DNA from: Actinoplanes palleronii
GTDB taxonomy: Bacteria; Actinomycetota; Actinomycetes; Mycobacteriales; Micromonosporaceae
DNA: 64,000 bases
Assembly: GCF_016862315.1 (NCBI RefSeq)
Contig: NZ_BOMS01000115.1
Span: forward strand, 1 to 64,000
Direction of reading: 5' to 3'
The translations under genes and the position numbers were made by a program. The notes beneath the pieces are model-generated. The model was not told the origin of the DNA. It was given only the letters and a program-made list of their open reading frames with translations, and searched no databases. Positions 8,829-16,298 of the stretch are shown in pieces. The first letter of the stretch is position 1, and each line of letters opens with the position of its first letter.

Positions 8829-9674
8829 ATGGCTGCCGTGATGGGGCCGGGGAGCGGGTTCGGGGTGCCGGGGGCAAAGCGGACGCGTCGGTGGCTGCTT
8901 GCGGTGGTGGCGGGCTGGGTGGTGGTGCTCGCCGGGGTGTCGTGGTGGTCGGTGCGCAACGATCCGGCGACCGTGCCCGAGCAGCGGGACGCCGGGCAGG
9001 CGATGGCGCCGCTGCGGAAGGCGGCCGGGACCTTGCTGGCCGCCGCCGAGAACGGGCCGTGGGTGATCCGGCTCGGGGCGCCGCACGTCGAGACCTGCCG
9101 GCTGACCCCGGTGCGCGACGGGCGCCGGGCCGGGCAGGACGTTTTCCTGTACGTGCCGCAGGGGCAGGCCGAGGCCGCCCTCGACCAGGTCGCGGCGGCG
9201 CTGCCCGGCGACTACCGGGCCGGTGTGGTGCCGACCAAGGCGGGGACGCGGCTGGCGCTGTACGCCGACGCCGGTGACTTCATCGCGGTCGAGGCACACG
9301 CCGAACCGGCCGATCAGGTGCTGACCCTGTCGGCCGACACCGGATGCCGGCCGCCGGGGGTGACCACGGCGGCGACCGGTCCGGCGGCGGGACCGGCGCC
9401 CGCGACGCTCACCGAGACTGTGGTGGCGCTCGGCGGGACGGCCGCCGCCGAGGTGTCGGTGGAGTCGGCCGGGTGTCCCGAGGGCGGGGTGGCGGCCACC
9501 TATCGAGCGACCGCCGGGGCGAGCGGGGATCGGCCGGTCGGGGTGCCCGCCGGTACGACGGTGGTGTGGTCCTCGGCGGGCGGCTGGGCGTACCGAAAAG
9601 GATCCGCATCGGTCGTGGTGGACGCGAACGGTGAGCGTCTGCAGGTCGCCGTGACCACCGCCTGCGAGTCGTAG
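8829..9674 (+). CDS. Membrane-anchored protein of unknown function (281 aa)
   Basis: Not recognised. One strong membrane segment (WLLAVVAGWVVVLAGVSWW, about residues 22-40) follows a basic stretch, so the protein is likely a type II signal-anchored protein with its remaining roughly 240 residues outside the cell. The outer part is Ala/Gly/Val-rich. It has cysteines in ETCRL, TGCRPP, AGCPEG and TTACES, an even number that could form two disulfides. A short Ala/Pro/Gly linker near residues 175-195 suggests two similar beta-rich halves. ATG 8841 is an alternative start. It converges on the DsrE gene with an 8-base gap. Confidence 0.75.
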   Translation: MAAVMGPGSGFGVPGAKRTRRWLLAVVAGWVVVLAGVSWWSVRNDPATVPEQRDAGQAMAPLRKAAGTLLAAAENGPWVIRLGAPHVETCRLTPVRDGRRAGQDVFLYVPQGQAEAALDQVAAALPGDYRAGVVPTKAGTRLALYADAGDFIAVEAHAEPADQVLTLSADTGCRPPGVTTAATGPAAGPAPATLTETVVALGGTAAAEVSVESAGCPEGGVAATYRATAGASGDRPVGVPAGTTVVWSSAGGWAYRKGSASVVVDANGERLQVAVTTACES

Positions 9675-9682
9675 AACCAGCG

Positions 9683-10045
9683 TCAGTAGACGAGGGCCTG
9701 GGCGCCCTCGGACATGATCTCCTCGACGAACACCGCGGCGCCGGCGATCCGGATGCCCGGGATGACGTCGGCCGGGCCGATGTCGCGGCGGGCCACGCAC
9801 TGGGTGCACGCGGTGATCCGGCCGGCCTCGAGCAGCACCTCGATCAGGTCCGGCAGCGGCGCGGCGTGCGGCAGCGCGAACTCGGCGGCCCGGCCGGGCA
9901 GCGCGAACCAGGTGGACTCGCCGGTCAGCCAGAACGACACGTCGACCCCGGCGGTCGCCGCCGTCGTCGCCACGTTGAAGGCCTGGTTGCAGCGTTCCGG
10001 CGCGTCCGCGCCGGCGGTGGCCTTGACGACCAGCAAACGTGCCAT
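9683..10045 (-). CDS. DsrE family protein (120 aa)
   Basis: Small DsrE/F-like alpha/beta protein, a family of sulfur-relay or peroxiredoxin-like proteins. ARLLVVKATAG at the N-terminus is the first beta strand. The segment AGRITACTQCVARR (about 80-93) holds the paired cysteines CTQC expected at the DsrE active region. I placed the start at ATG 10045, since the four extra residues from 10057 precede the first strand. It is cytosolic, and its partner in sulfur transfer is not evident here. Confidence 0.8.
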   Translation of the reverse strand: MARLLVVKATAGADAPERCNQAFNVATTAATAGVDVSFWLTGESTWFALPGRAAEFALPHAAPLPDLIEVLLEAGRITACTQCVARRDIGPADVIPGIRIAGAAVFVEEIMSEGAQALVY

Positions 10046-10071
10046 GCGGGCCAGCATAGGATGGGCCGGAC

Positions 10072-10176
10072 ATGGTTACAGAGATCGGGTTCGTGAGCCT
10101 GCTGGTCGCCGCGATAGGCGGACTGGCGGGCGGTTTCGGTTATCTGGCAGTGCGAATTTCGAGGGGGCGTTGGTGA
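10072..10176 (+). CDS. 34-aa single-pass membrane microprotein
   Basis: A short open frame starting ATG GTT ACA and ending in TGA encodes MVTEIGFVSLLVAAIGGLAG and then GFGYLAVRISRGRW. One hydrophobic glycine-rich helix is followed by a basic tail, as in many small actinobacterial membrane proteins. Its stop overlaps the GTG start of the FABP gene by four bases, the usual sign of translational coupling, which supports it being real. The function is unknown. Confidence 0.5.
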   Translation: MVTEIGFVSLLVAAIGGLAGGFGYLAVRISRGRW

Positions 10177-10775
10177 GCGGCGAGACGACGGAAACTCCTT
10201 TGGACCCGCCGCCGTGGCTGAACGCCCCGCCGGTGGACGCCTACCCCTATGAGGACACCCACGACCTGCGGTCGGGCCCGGACCTGAACCCGGCGTTGCT
10301 CGGCCTGCTCCCGTTCATCGGGCTGTGGCGGGGCCGTGGCCAGGGCGGATTCCCGGCGGCGGAGGACTACAACTTCGCCCAGGAGATCCGGATCAGCCAC
10401 GACGGGCGGGACTTCCTGCGCTTCGAGTCGCGGTCCTGGCTGCTCGACGAGGAGTCGGCGCCGATCGGTCAGGCGCTCACCGAGTCCGGGTTCTGGCGGC
10501 CGGTGCTGGTCGACGGCCGGCCCGGCGACGAGATGGAAGCCACGATGATCCGGCCGGACGGCGTCGCCGAGCTCTATCTGGGCAAGGCCGCCACCACCCG
10601 GCTGGAGATGGGCACCGACGCGGTCGCGTACACGCCGTCCGGTCTGCACGTCACCGGCGGGCACCGGTTGTTCGGGGTGGTCGAGGGTGCGCTGCTCTAC
10701 GCGCACGAGATCTCCATCGACAACAGCGACCTGACGCCGCACATGTCGGCGCGGCTGCTGCGCATCGGCGGTTGA
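10173..10775 (+). CDS. FABP/nitrobindin-like heme-binding beta-barrel protein (200 aa)
   Basis: Belongs to the bacterial FABP-like DUF1794/nitrobindin (THAP4 C-domain) family. These are ten-stranded barrels that bind ferric heme and can isomerise peroxynitrite in characterised members. The signature GLWRGRGQG (GxWxGxGxG) is near residue 50, after a Pro-rich N-terminal extension, and the barrel strands end with SARLLRIGG. The GTG start at 10173 overlaps the stop of the upstream microprotein. The distal His usually found in this family is plausibly in the VTGGHRLFG segment. Confidence 0.88.
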   Translation: MSGETTETPLDPPPWLNAPPVDAYPYEDTHDLRSGPDLNPALLGLLPFIGLWRGRGQGGFPAAEDYNFAQEIRISHDGRDFLRFESRSWLLDEESAPIGQALTESGFWRPVLVDGRPGDEMEATMIRPDGVAELYLGKAATTRLEMGTDAVAYTPSGLHVTGGHRLFGVVEGALLYAHEISIDNSDLTPHMSARLLRIGG

Positions 10776-10815
10776 TCAGGCTCATCAAGAGCTGGTCGAG
10801 CTCATCAAGAGCTGA

Positions 10816-11556
10816 TCAAGAAGAGAAGCCCAGCATGGCGAGGAAACGGGGCGTCCACGGTGATCGTGGGCGCTCCGTTCCGTCCAGGGAGATCACTTCG
10901 GCGAGGCCGCGCAGGGACGAGGTCAGCCAGATCGCGTCGGCGGTGGCCAGCTCGGGCAGCGTGACCATCCGGTGCACCGGGCGCAGGCCGGCGGACGGGG
11001 CGAGCGACAGCAGGTGGGCTGCGGTGATCCCGTCCAGGATGCCCGCCTCGGCGGGTGGGACCGTGCAGAGTTCGTCGCCGGAGAGCCAGACGACCGAGGC
11101 GGTCGTGGCTTCCAGGACGTACCCCTCGAGGGAAACCCAGACCACGTCGTCGGCCTGATGCCGCGCCGCCCAGCGGCGAGCCGCGAAGTTGCTCGCGTAG
11201 GACAGTGACTTGGCCGCGGACAGTGACCAGGGCGGACGGTGCCCGGCGGCGACGCCGAGGCCGGCGCTGAGCACCCGGACGCCGTCGCGGCGCTCCCGCA
11301 GCACCTGCTCGGGGATCGCCGAGACGCCGACGTGCAGCAGGGTGCGGGTGTAGATGATCCGCATGGCGCCGGTCCGGCCCGCGCCGGCGGTGACGTCCAC
11401 CACGGGCGGCGGGGGCAGGTCGAGCAGCGCGGCCGAGCGGGCCAGCCGGCCCAGGTGCTCGGGCAGCAGCCAGGGCCCGGACTCCCGCAGGTGCAGGGTC
11501 TCGAAAACCCCGTCGCCGAGCAGATCGGCGGGTGTTACCAGGATCCGCTCCGTCAT
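10816..11556 (-). CDS. Aminotransferase class IV (PLP enzyme, 246 aa)
   Basis: Fold-type IV PLP enzyme, related to aminodeoxychorismate lyase (PabC) and branched-chain or D-amino-acid aminotransferases. The family start GDGVFETL is at residues 14-21. The PLP lysine is the one in SAAKSLSYASN (about residue 134), and the glutamate of GYVLEATTASVVW binds the ring nitrogen. It is a little shorter than typical (about 270-290). It is divergent from the Fur-family gene with 31 bases between starts, so their promoters must overlap. A PabC role in folate synthesis is attractive but not proven. Confidence 0.85.
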   Translation of the reverse strand: MTERILVTPADLLGDGVFETLHLRESGPWLLPEHLGRLARSAALLDLPPPPVVDVTAGAGRTGAMRIIYTRTLLHVGVSAIPEQVLRERRDGVRVLSAGLGVAAGHRPPWSLSAAKSLSYASNFAARRWAARHQADDVVWVSLEGYVLEATTASVVWLSGDELCTVPPAEAGILDGITAAHLLSLAPSAGLRPVHRMVTLPELATADAIWLTSSLRGLAEVISLDGTERPRSPWTPRFLAMLGFSS

Positions 11557-11587
11557 CTGTTCGAAACTAGCGAACTATGCTCGTGGA

Positions 11588-12010
11588 GTGTCCGCCACTT
11601 CGTTAGCCGCCATGCTCCGTGAGCGCGGCCTGCGGCTCACCCCGCAGCGCCAGTTGATCTTGGAAGCGGTGCACGAGCTAGGCCACGCGACCCCCGAGTC
11701 GGTGCACAACGCGGTCCTCGAACGGGTCGCCGGTGTCAACATCACCACCGTGTACCGGACGCTGGAGCTGCTGGAAGAGCTCGGCCTGGTCAATCACACC
11801 CACCTCTCGCACGGTTCGCCCACCTACCACGCGGCCGGCGAGCATCAGCACGTCCACCTGGTCTGCCGGTCCTGCGGGTCGATCGAGGAGATGGACCCGG
11901 TGGTGCTGGCGCCGGTCTGTGCGCGGCTGCTCGAGGAACGCGACTTCCGGGTCGATGTCGGACACGTCTCCCTGTTCGGGGTCTGCGGCAAGTGCAAGGA
12001 GTCCCAGTGA
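11588..12010 (+). CDS. Fur-family transcriptional regulator (140 aa)
   Basis: Metal-sensing repressor of the Fur/Zur/PerR family. The winged-helix DNA-binding domain covers about residues 9-85 (RLTPQRQLILEAV, then NITTVYRTLELLEELGLV). The C-terminal dimerisation domain carries the regulatory histidines (HQHVHLVC) and two CxxC pairs (CRSCGS and CGKCKE) for structural zinc. GTG 11588 gives the complete N-terminus; ATG 11612 is the alternative. Zur or FurB-like metal choice cannot be fixed from sequence. The next gene, ygfZ, starts inside its stop codon (GTGA overlap). Confidence 0.9.
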   Translation: MSATSLAAMLRERGLRLTPQRQLILEAVHELGHATPESVHNAVLERVAGVNITTVYRTLELLEELGLVNHTHLSHGSPTYHAAGEHQHVHLVCRSCGSIEEMDPVVLAPVCARLLEERDFRVDVGHVSLFGVCGKCKESQ

Positions 12011-13038
12011 GCATCGTCATGATCGAGGATCTCGACCCGGGTTCGGCCGACGCGGGCGTGCCCGCGCACCTCGGCGATCCGGTGCGGGAGCAACGGCTGC
12101 TGGAGAGCGCGGTCGGCCTGGTCGACCGGTCGAACCGGGACGTGATCGCGGTGCCGGGGGTGGAGCGGGCGAGCTGGCTGCACACGCTGACCACTCAGCA
12201 TCTGTCCGAGATCTCGGACGGCAGTGAGCTCCTGGTCCTCTCGCCCCACGGGCACGTCGAGCAGCACGCTTTTGTCACCGACGACGGGGTGACCGCCTGG
12301 CTGGACACCGAGCCCGGCAGTGGGGCCGGGCTGCTGAAATACCTGGAGATGATGCGTTTCTTCACCCAGGTCGAGCCGCGTCTCGCGACCGCCGAGATCG
12401 CGGTGCTGTCGCTCGTCGGCCCGGACGCCGCCGCGCTCTTCCCCGATCTCGCCGAGCCGCGGGTCAGCCCGGTGCCGGGTCCGAAGTTCGCCGCCGGGTC
12501 GGTGCCGCCCGAGGCCACGTCGCACTACGCGGTACGCCCGTTCGAGGGCGGCCTGGCCCGCCGGGTCCCGCTCGGCGTCGACCTGCTGATCCCTCGTGCC
12601 GCCAAGGACGCGGTGATCGAGAAGCTGGGCGTGCCGCAGGCCGGCCTGTGGGCGTACGAGGCGATCCGGGTCGCGGCCCGGGTGCCCCGGCTCGGCCACG
12701 AGACCGACCACAAGACGATCCCCGCCGAGGCCGGGTTCCAGGCCGCGGCCGTGCACCTGGACAAGGGGTGTTACCGCGGTCAGGAGACCATCGCCCGGGT
12801 GCACCACCTGGGCCGGCCGCCGCGCCGCCTGGTGCTGCTGCACCTGGACGGGATCGCCACCGACCACCCGCCGGTGCAGGGGACGCCGGTCGAGCTGGAC
12901 GGCCGGGCGATCGGGTTCATCGGCACCGGGGTCCGGCACCACGAGTTGGGCATGGTCGCGCTGGCGGTGCTCAAGCGCAACGTCCCGGACGACGCGCGCC
13001 TGCTCGTGGGGGAGTCGGCAGCCGCCATCGACGCGTGA
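12007..13038 (+). CDS. ygfZ: Folate-binding YgfZ/GcvT-like Fe-S assembly protein (343 aa)
   Basis: Tetrahydrofolate-dependent protein of the YgfZ/IBA57 family, which supports maturation and repair of iron-sulfur proteins. The diagnostic motif KGCYRGQE starts at residue 253 and includes the functional cysteine. N-terminal GcvT-like folate-binding halves precede it, and a small barrel closes the protein. It overlaps the stop of the Fur-family gene and is probably co-transcribed with it, which ties Fe-S assembly to metal-responsive control. Confidence 0.92.
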   Translation: MSIVMIEDLDPGSADAGVPAHLGDPVREQRLLESAVGLVDRSNRDVIAVPGVERASWLHTLTTQHLSEISDGSELLVLSPHGHVEQHAFVTDDGVTAWLDTEPGSGAGLLKYLEMMRFFTQVEPRLATAEIAVLSLVGPDAAALFPDLAEPRVSPVPGPKFAAGSVPPEATSHYAVRPFEGGLARRVPLGVDLLIPRAAKDAVIEKLGVPQAGLWAYEAIRVAARVPRLGHETDHKTIPAEAGFQAAAVHLDKGCYRGQETIARVHHLGRPPRRLVLLHLDGIATDHPPVQGTPVELDGRAIGFIGTGVRHHELGMVALAVLKRNVPDDARLLVGESAAAIDA

Positions 13039-13059
13039 TTCTCGTGGCAGGATGGCCGC

Positions 13060-13893
13060 ATGACCGGGACCTTGATCACCGTCGCCCCGACCGGCGCGGA
13101 GAGCGACAAGGCGGTTGTGCCAGCCCTGCCAGTGACCCTGGATGAGCTGGTAACGACCGCGAAGGAGTGCGAGGCGCTGGGCGCCTCGATCATTCATGTG
13201 CACATCCGGGACGCCCAGGCCCGGCCGACCCTGGACCAGGGCCGGCTGCGTGCCACCGTCACGGCGTTGCGCGAGTCGACCGGGCTGATCGTTCAGCTCT
13301 CCTCGGGCGGCGCGGTGACCGATCCGGAGTCCGACCGGCTGGCCGTGCTGGACGCCGGTCCGGAGATGGCCTCCTGCACGATGGGCACGGTCAACTTCGG
13401 TGACGGCGTGTTCCTGAACCGCTGGGAGTTCATCGTCGGCCTGCACACCCGGATGCAGGAGCGCGGCATCGTGCCGGAGTACGAGATCTTCGACCTGGGC
13501 CAGCTCACCACCCTGCAGCGGCTGCTGAGCCGGCACGGGCTGCCGTTCGGCGGCCACGTGCACGTCGACCTGGTGATGGGCGTGCCGGGCGGGATGCCCG
13601 GCACGGCGGCCGCGCTGGTCGCCTGCGAGCAGGTGATCCGGGACCTGCCGGAGGGCACCACGTTCTCGGCGACCGGGATCGGCCGCAGCACCCTGCCGGT
13701 GATGCTGGCCTCGCTGTCGGCCGGCGGGCACCTGCGGGTCGGCATGGAGGACACCGTCACGTACGCGAAGGGCCGCCCGGTCGAGTCGAACATGCAGCTG
13801 GTCGCCCGCGCGGTCGGTTTCGCCCAGCTCGCCCAGCGCCCGCCGCTGTCGCCGAGCCAGGCCCGTGAGCTGCTCGGAGTGCCGTCCCGGTGA
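13060..13893 (+). CDS. 3-keto-5-aminohexanoate cleavage protein (BKACE family, 277 aa)
   Basis: Zinc-dependent beta-keto acid cleavage enzyme family: a TIM barrel that exchanges acetyl-CoA with a beta-keto acid. The metal ligands are seen as IHVHIRD (residues about 44-50) and GGHVHVDLVMG (about 166-176). EYEIFD and the GMEDTV segment near 230 carry the acidic catalytic positions. Many family members act on substrates other than 3-keto-5-aminohexanoate, so the exact substrate is open. It overlaps the asparaginase gene by four bases (GTGA). Confidence 0.9.
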   Translation: MTGTLITVAPTGAESDKAVVPALPVTLDELVTTAKECEALGASIIHVHIRDAQARPTLDQGRLRATVTALRESTGLIVQLSSGGAVTDPESDRLAVLDAGPEMASCTMGTVNFGDGVFLNRWEFIVGLHTRMQERGIVPEYEIFDLGQLTTLQRLLSRHGLPFGGHVHVDLVMGVPGGMPGTAAALVACEQVIRDLPEGTTFSATGIGRSTLPVMLASLSAGGHLRVGMEDTVTYAKGRPVESNMQLVARAVGFAQLAQRPPLSPSQARELLGVPSR

Positions 13894-14801
13894 CCGTTGT
13901 CGCGGAGGTGGTCCGGTCCGGTTTCGTGGAGAGCGTGCACCACGGTGTGGTCGCCTTCACCGACCGGCCGGGTGTCGGGGAGACCGGGGTCCCGTTCTTC
14001 CCCCGGTCGTCGAACAAGCCGTTGCAGACGGTCGGGATGCTCCGCCACGGCCTGGTGCCGCGCGAGGAGACCGACCTCGCCATGATCAGTGCCAGTCACG
14101 ACGGCGAGCCGTTCCACGTGGAGCGGGTGCGGGGCATCCTGGGCGCCGCCGGGCTGGGGCTCGAGGCGCTCGGCTGCCCGGCCCAGCTGCCGTTCGCTGA
14201 GGCGCCGCGGAACGCCTGGCTGCGCAACGGTGGCTCGGCCGAGCCGATCCTGATGAACTGCTCGGGCAAGCACGCCGGGATGCTGGCCACCTGTGTGATC
14301 AACGGGTGGCCGCTGGCGTCGTACCTCGATCCCCGGCACCCGCTGCAGGTGGCGCTCGCCGAGGCGGTCAGCGAACTGGCCGGTGAGCCGATCGCGGCGG
14401 CCGGGGTGGACGGGTGCGGTGCGCCGGTCCTGGCGATCTCGCCGGTTGCGCTGGCCCGGTCGTTCCAGCGTCTGGTCGAGGCCGCACCGGGCACTCAGGA
14501 GCGGCGGGTGGCGGACGCCATGCGGGCGCACCCGGAGCTGGTCGCCGGCACCGACGCGCCGGACACCGTGCTGATGGGCAAGGTGCCAGGCCTGCTGATG
14601 AAGAGCGGCGCGGACGGGGTGGTGGCGGCCGCGGTGCCGGGCGCCGGCGGGATCGCCATCAAGATCTCCGACGGTGCGGCCCGGGCCCGGGTGCCGGTGC
14701 TGCTCGAGGCGCTGCGGCGGCTCGGCGTCGAGGCGCCGCCGCTGGACGAACCGGTGCTGGGTGGCGGTCTGCGGGTCGGCGAGGTCCGCGCGGCCTGGTG
14801 A
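13890..14801 (+). CDS. Asparaginase, COG4448 type (303 aa)
   Basis: Belongs to the COG4448 L-asparaginase family of actinobacteria, distinct from the AnsA/AnsB type. The hallmark NCSGKHAGML lies near residue 123, with GVDGCGAPV downstream and a Gly-rich serine-lactamase-like fold throughout (SSNKPLQTVGML near residue 38 holds the SxxK-like pattern). It is predicted to hydrolyse L-asparagine in the cytosol. It is translationally coupled to the BKACE gene upstream, which suggests amino-acid-derived carbon catabolism. Confidence 0.88.
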   Translation: MTVVAEVVRSGFVESVHHGVVAFTDRPGVGETGVPFFPRSSNKPLQTVGMLRHGLVPREETDLAMISASHDGEPFHVERVRGILGAAGLGLEALGCPAQLPFAEAPRNAWLRNGGSAEPILMNCSGKHAGMLATCVINGWPLASYLDPRHPLQVALAEAVSELAGEPIAAAGVDGCGAPVLAISPVALARSFQRLVEAAPGTQERRVADAMRAHPELVAGTDAPDTVLMGKVPGLLMKSGADGVVAAAVPGAGGIAIKISDGAARARVPVLLEALRRLGVEAPPLDEPVLGGGLRVGEVRAAW

Positions 14802-14811
14802 CTCGTCTCAC

Positions 14812-14862
14812 GCTAGCTCTTGCAAGCGTTTGCTTGCAGGAGCTAGCACTCGGGGCTAACTT
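14812..14862 (+). promoter_or_regulatory. Leaderless promoter with overlapping palindromic operator
   Basis: A 16-base inverted repeat with one mismatch (GCTAGCTCTTGCAAGC at 14812-14827 against 14832-14847) surrounds a GTTT centre. Its right arm contains a good -35 box, TTGCAG (14834-14839). It is followed, after a 17-base spacer, by the -10 box TAACTT (14857-14862). The expected start point, about seven bases on, coincides with the ATG at 14870, so the mRNA would be leaderless. The palindrome covering -35 is a likely autoregulatory site for the HTH protein. Confidence 0.65.
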
Positions 14863-14869
14863 CGAATAC

Positions 14870-15325
14870 ATGGCCACACCCAAGGACCTGCCCCAGGACA
14901 TCGGGACGTTCATCCGCGACCTGAGGCAGACCGCGAAGATCTCGCTCCGGCAGCTTGCCGACAAGGCCGGGGTGAGCAACCCCTACCTGAGCCAGATCGA
15001 GAACGGCCTGCGCAAGCCGAGCGCCGAGGTGCTGCAGCAGATCGCCAGCGCCCTGCGTGTGTCAACGCCCGCGATGTACCTGCGGGCCGGACTGCTCGAC
15101 GGCGAGGGCCAGCTGGGTGTGCTGGCCGCCATCGCGGTCGACCCGGAGCTCACGATCGCGCAGAAGCAGTCCCTGTCGCAGATCTACGAGACGTTCCGCA
15201 ACGAGAACTCTCGGAACGCGCCGCTCGCACCGTCGTCCTCCGCCACGGCCGAGACCGCGGACCTGGACGAGCACGAGGCCGGCGCATCCCGGACCACCCC
15301 GATCACCGTCGAGGAGACGAAATGA
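14870..15325 (+). CDS. XRE-family HTH regulator, Rv0474-like (151 aa)
   Basis: Helix-turn-helix DNA-binding protein with the XRE fold at residues about 10-65 (KISLRQLADKAGVSNPYLSQ, then IENGLRKPSAEVL) and an acidic, Thr/Ser-rich tail. It is followed by an HbhA-like gene and a DUF2516 gene, the same order as Rv0474-Rv0475-Rv0476 in Mycobacterium tuberculosis, which supports orthology. The stop overlaps the HbhA start (ATGA). The large palindrome just upstream fits negative autoregulation of the pair. Confidence 0.9.
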   Translation: MATPKDLPQDIGTFIRDLRQTAKISLRQLADKAGVSNPYLSQIENGLRKPSAEVLQQIASALRVSTPAMYLRAGLLDGEGQLGVLAAIAVDPELTIAQKQSLSQIYETFRNENSRNAPLAPSSSATAETADLDEHEAGASRTTPITVEETK

Positions 15326-15801
15326 CCGAGCAGACCAAGACCAAGATCCCGACCCCGCTGTACGCCGCCGCCGGTGCCGGTGACCTCGCGTACCAGCAGC
15401 TGCGCAAGCTGCCGGCCGTGCTGACCGAGCTGAGCGACCGCGCGGTCGCCTCGCTGCGCACCGCCAACGTTCAGGCCACCGAGCTGCAGAAGAAGGCCGC
15501 CACCACGGACTTCGACGCGCTGCGCACCAACGCCACCACGGTGGCCAGCACGTTCGCCCAGGTCGCGCAGGAGCGTGCGGTCGCGGCGTACACCGCTCTG
15601 GTCGCCCGCGGTGAGAAGGTCGTCGGCAGCGGCGTCATCGAGACCGCCGAGGTCGTCAACGCCGACATCGAGGCCACCGAGCAGCCGCAGGCCGTCGAGG
15701 CGGCGATCGAGGAGGCCAAGGCGGTCGAGTCCGCCGAGGCGACCCCGAAGCCGCGCAAGCGCGTCAAGCCCACCCCGGCGACGATCAAGCCGGCCGAGTA
15801 A
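15322..15801 (+). CDS. HbhA-like (heparin-binding hemagglutinin homolog) protein (159 aa)
   Basis: Homolog of the mycobacterial HbhA/Rv0475 coiled-coil protein. A long Ala-rich amphipathic helix runs from about residue 20 to 110 (YQQLRKLPAVLTELSDRAV, then QATELQKKAATTDFDAL). It ends in a Lys/Pro/Ala tail (ATPKPRKRVKPTPATIKPAE). The basic tail is much shorter than the mycobacterial heparin-binding repeat, so host adhesion is unlikely. Characterised mycobacterial homologs also influence cell shape and lipid-inclusion surfaces, which is a more natural role in a soil organism. Confidence 0.82.
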   Translation: MTEQTKTKIPTPLYAAAGAGDLAYQQLRKLPAVLTELSDRAVASLRTANVQATELQKKAATTDFDALRTNATTVASTFAQVAQERAVAAYTALVARGEKVVGSGVIETAEVVNADIEATEQPQAVEAAIEEAKAVESAEATPKPRKRVKPTPATIKPAE

Positions 15802-15820
15802 GCATCGCGACATGATCGAC

Positions 15821-15843
15821 GGGCCCCGGCATCGCCGGGGCCC
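15821..15843 (+). terminator. Hairpin terminator after hbhA-like gene
   Basis: GGGCCCCGGC-ATC-GCCGGGGCCC is a perfect 10-bp stem with a 3-base loop, 19 bases after the HbhA-like stop. It probably reduces read-through into the DUF2516 gene. Confidence 0.6.
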
Positions 15844-15862
15844 GCGGCATAGACTCTCCGGC

Positions 15863-16168
15863 ATGGCGCCTATTTTCTTCCGAGACGTGCAGGGCTGGAT
15901 CGAGCTGCTGGTCCTGCTGTTCGCGCTGATCCTGGAGGTCGTGGCGTTCATCCACTGCCTGACCCAGCGCGGCGCCGGCTTCCAGGCCCTCGGAACGCTG
16001 CCGAAGGGCGCCTGGGCCGCGATCATCGGCATCTGCGCCCTGCTGACGTGGTACGGCAGGTCCGCATTGGGCATCTTCGGCCTGGTCGGCATCGCTGCCT
16101 CGTTGATCTATCTTCTCGACGTGCGTCCCGGCCTGCGGGACATCGCCGACGGCAAGGGCTTCTGGTGA
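15863..16168 (+). CDS. DUF2516 family membrane protein, Rv0476-like (101 aa)
   Basis: Small integral membrane protein with three hydrophobic helices (about residues 12-32, 48-66 and 68-88). It is typical of DUF2516, a family seen almost only in actinobacteria. The conserved C-terminal VRPGLRDIADGKGFW is present. Its place after HTH and HbhA-like genes matches Rv0476. The start ATG at 15863 follows the hairpin closely. The function is unknown. Confidence 0.85.
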   Translation: MAPIFFRDVQGWIELLVLLFALILEVVAFIHCLTQRGAGFQALGTLPKGAWAAIIGICALLTWYGRSALGIFGLVGIAASLIYLLDVRPGLRDIADGKGFW

Positions 16169-16182
16169 CCCTGCCCTCTGTC

Positions 16183-16290
16183 ATGACCCGGCCTTCGGTC
16201 GTGGCGCTGCCTTCTGTTGTGGCGCTGCCTTCTGTTGTGGCGCGGCCCTTTGTTGTGGCGCGGCCTTTGGTTGTGGCCCGGCCGGCCCTG
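16183..16290 (+). repeat. 18-bp tandem repeat, six degenerate copies
   Basis: Unit GTGGCGCTGCCTTCTGTT; the copies at 16201-16218 and 16219-16236 are identical and the flanking four diverge. It fills the gap between the DUF2516 stop and the alpha/beta hydrolase start. If read in the frame of 16183 it would encode a VVALPS/VVARP-type repeat, but no start or downstream coding frame supports translation. Confidence 0.75.
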
Positions 16291-16298
16291 GCCCGCGG

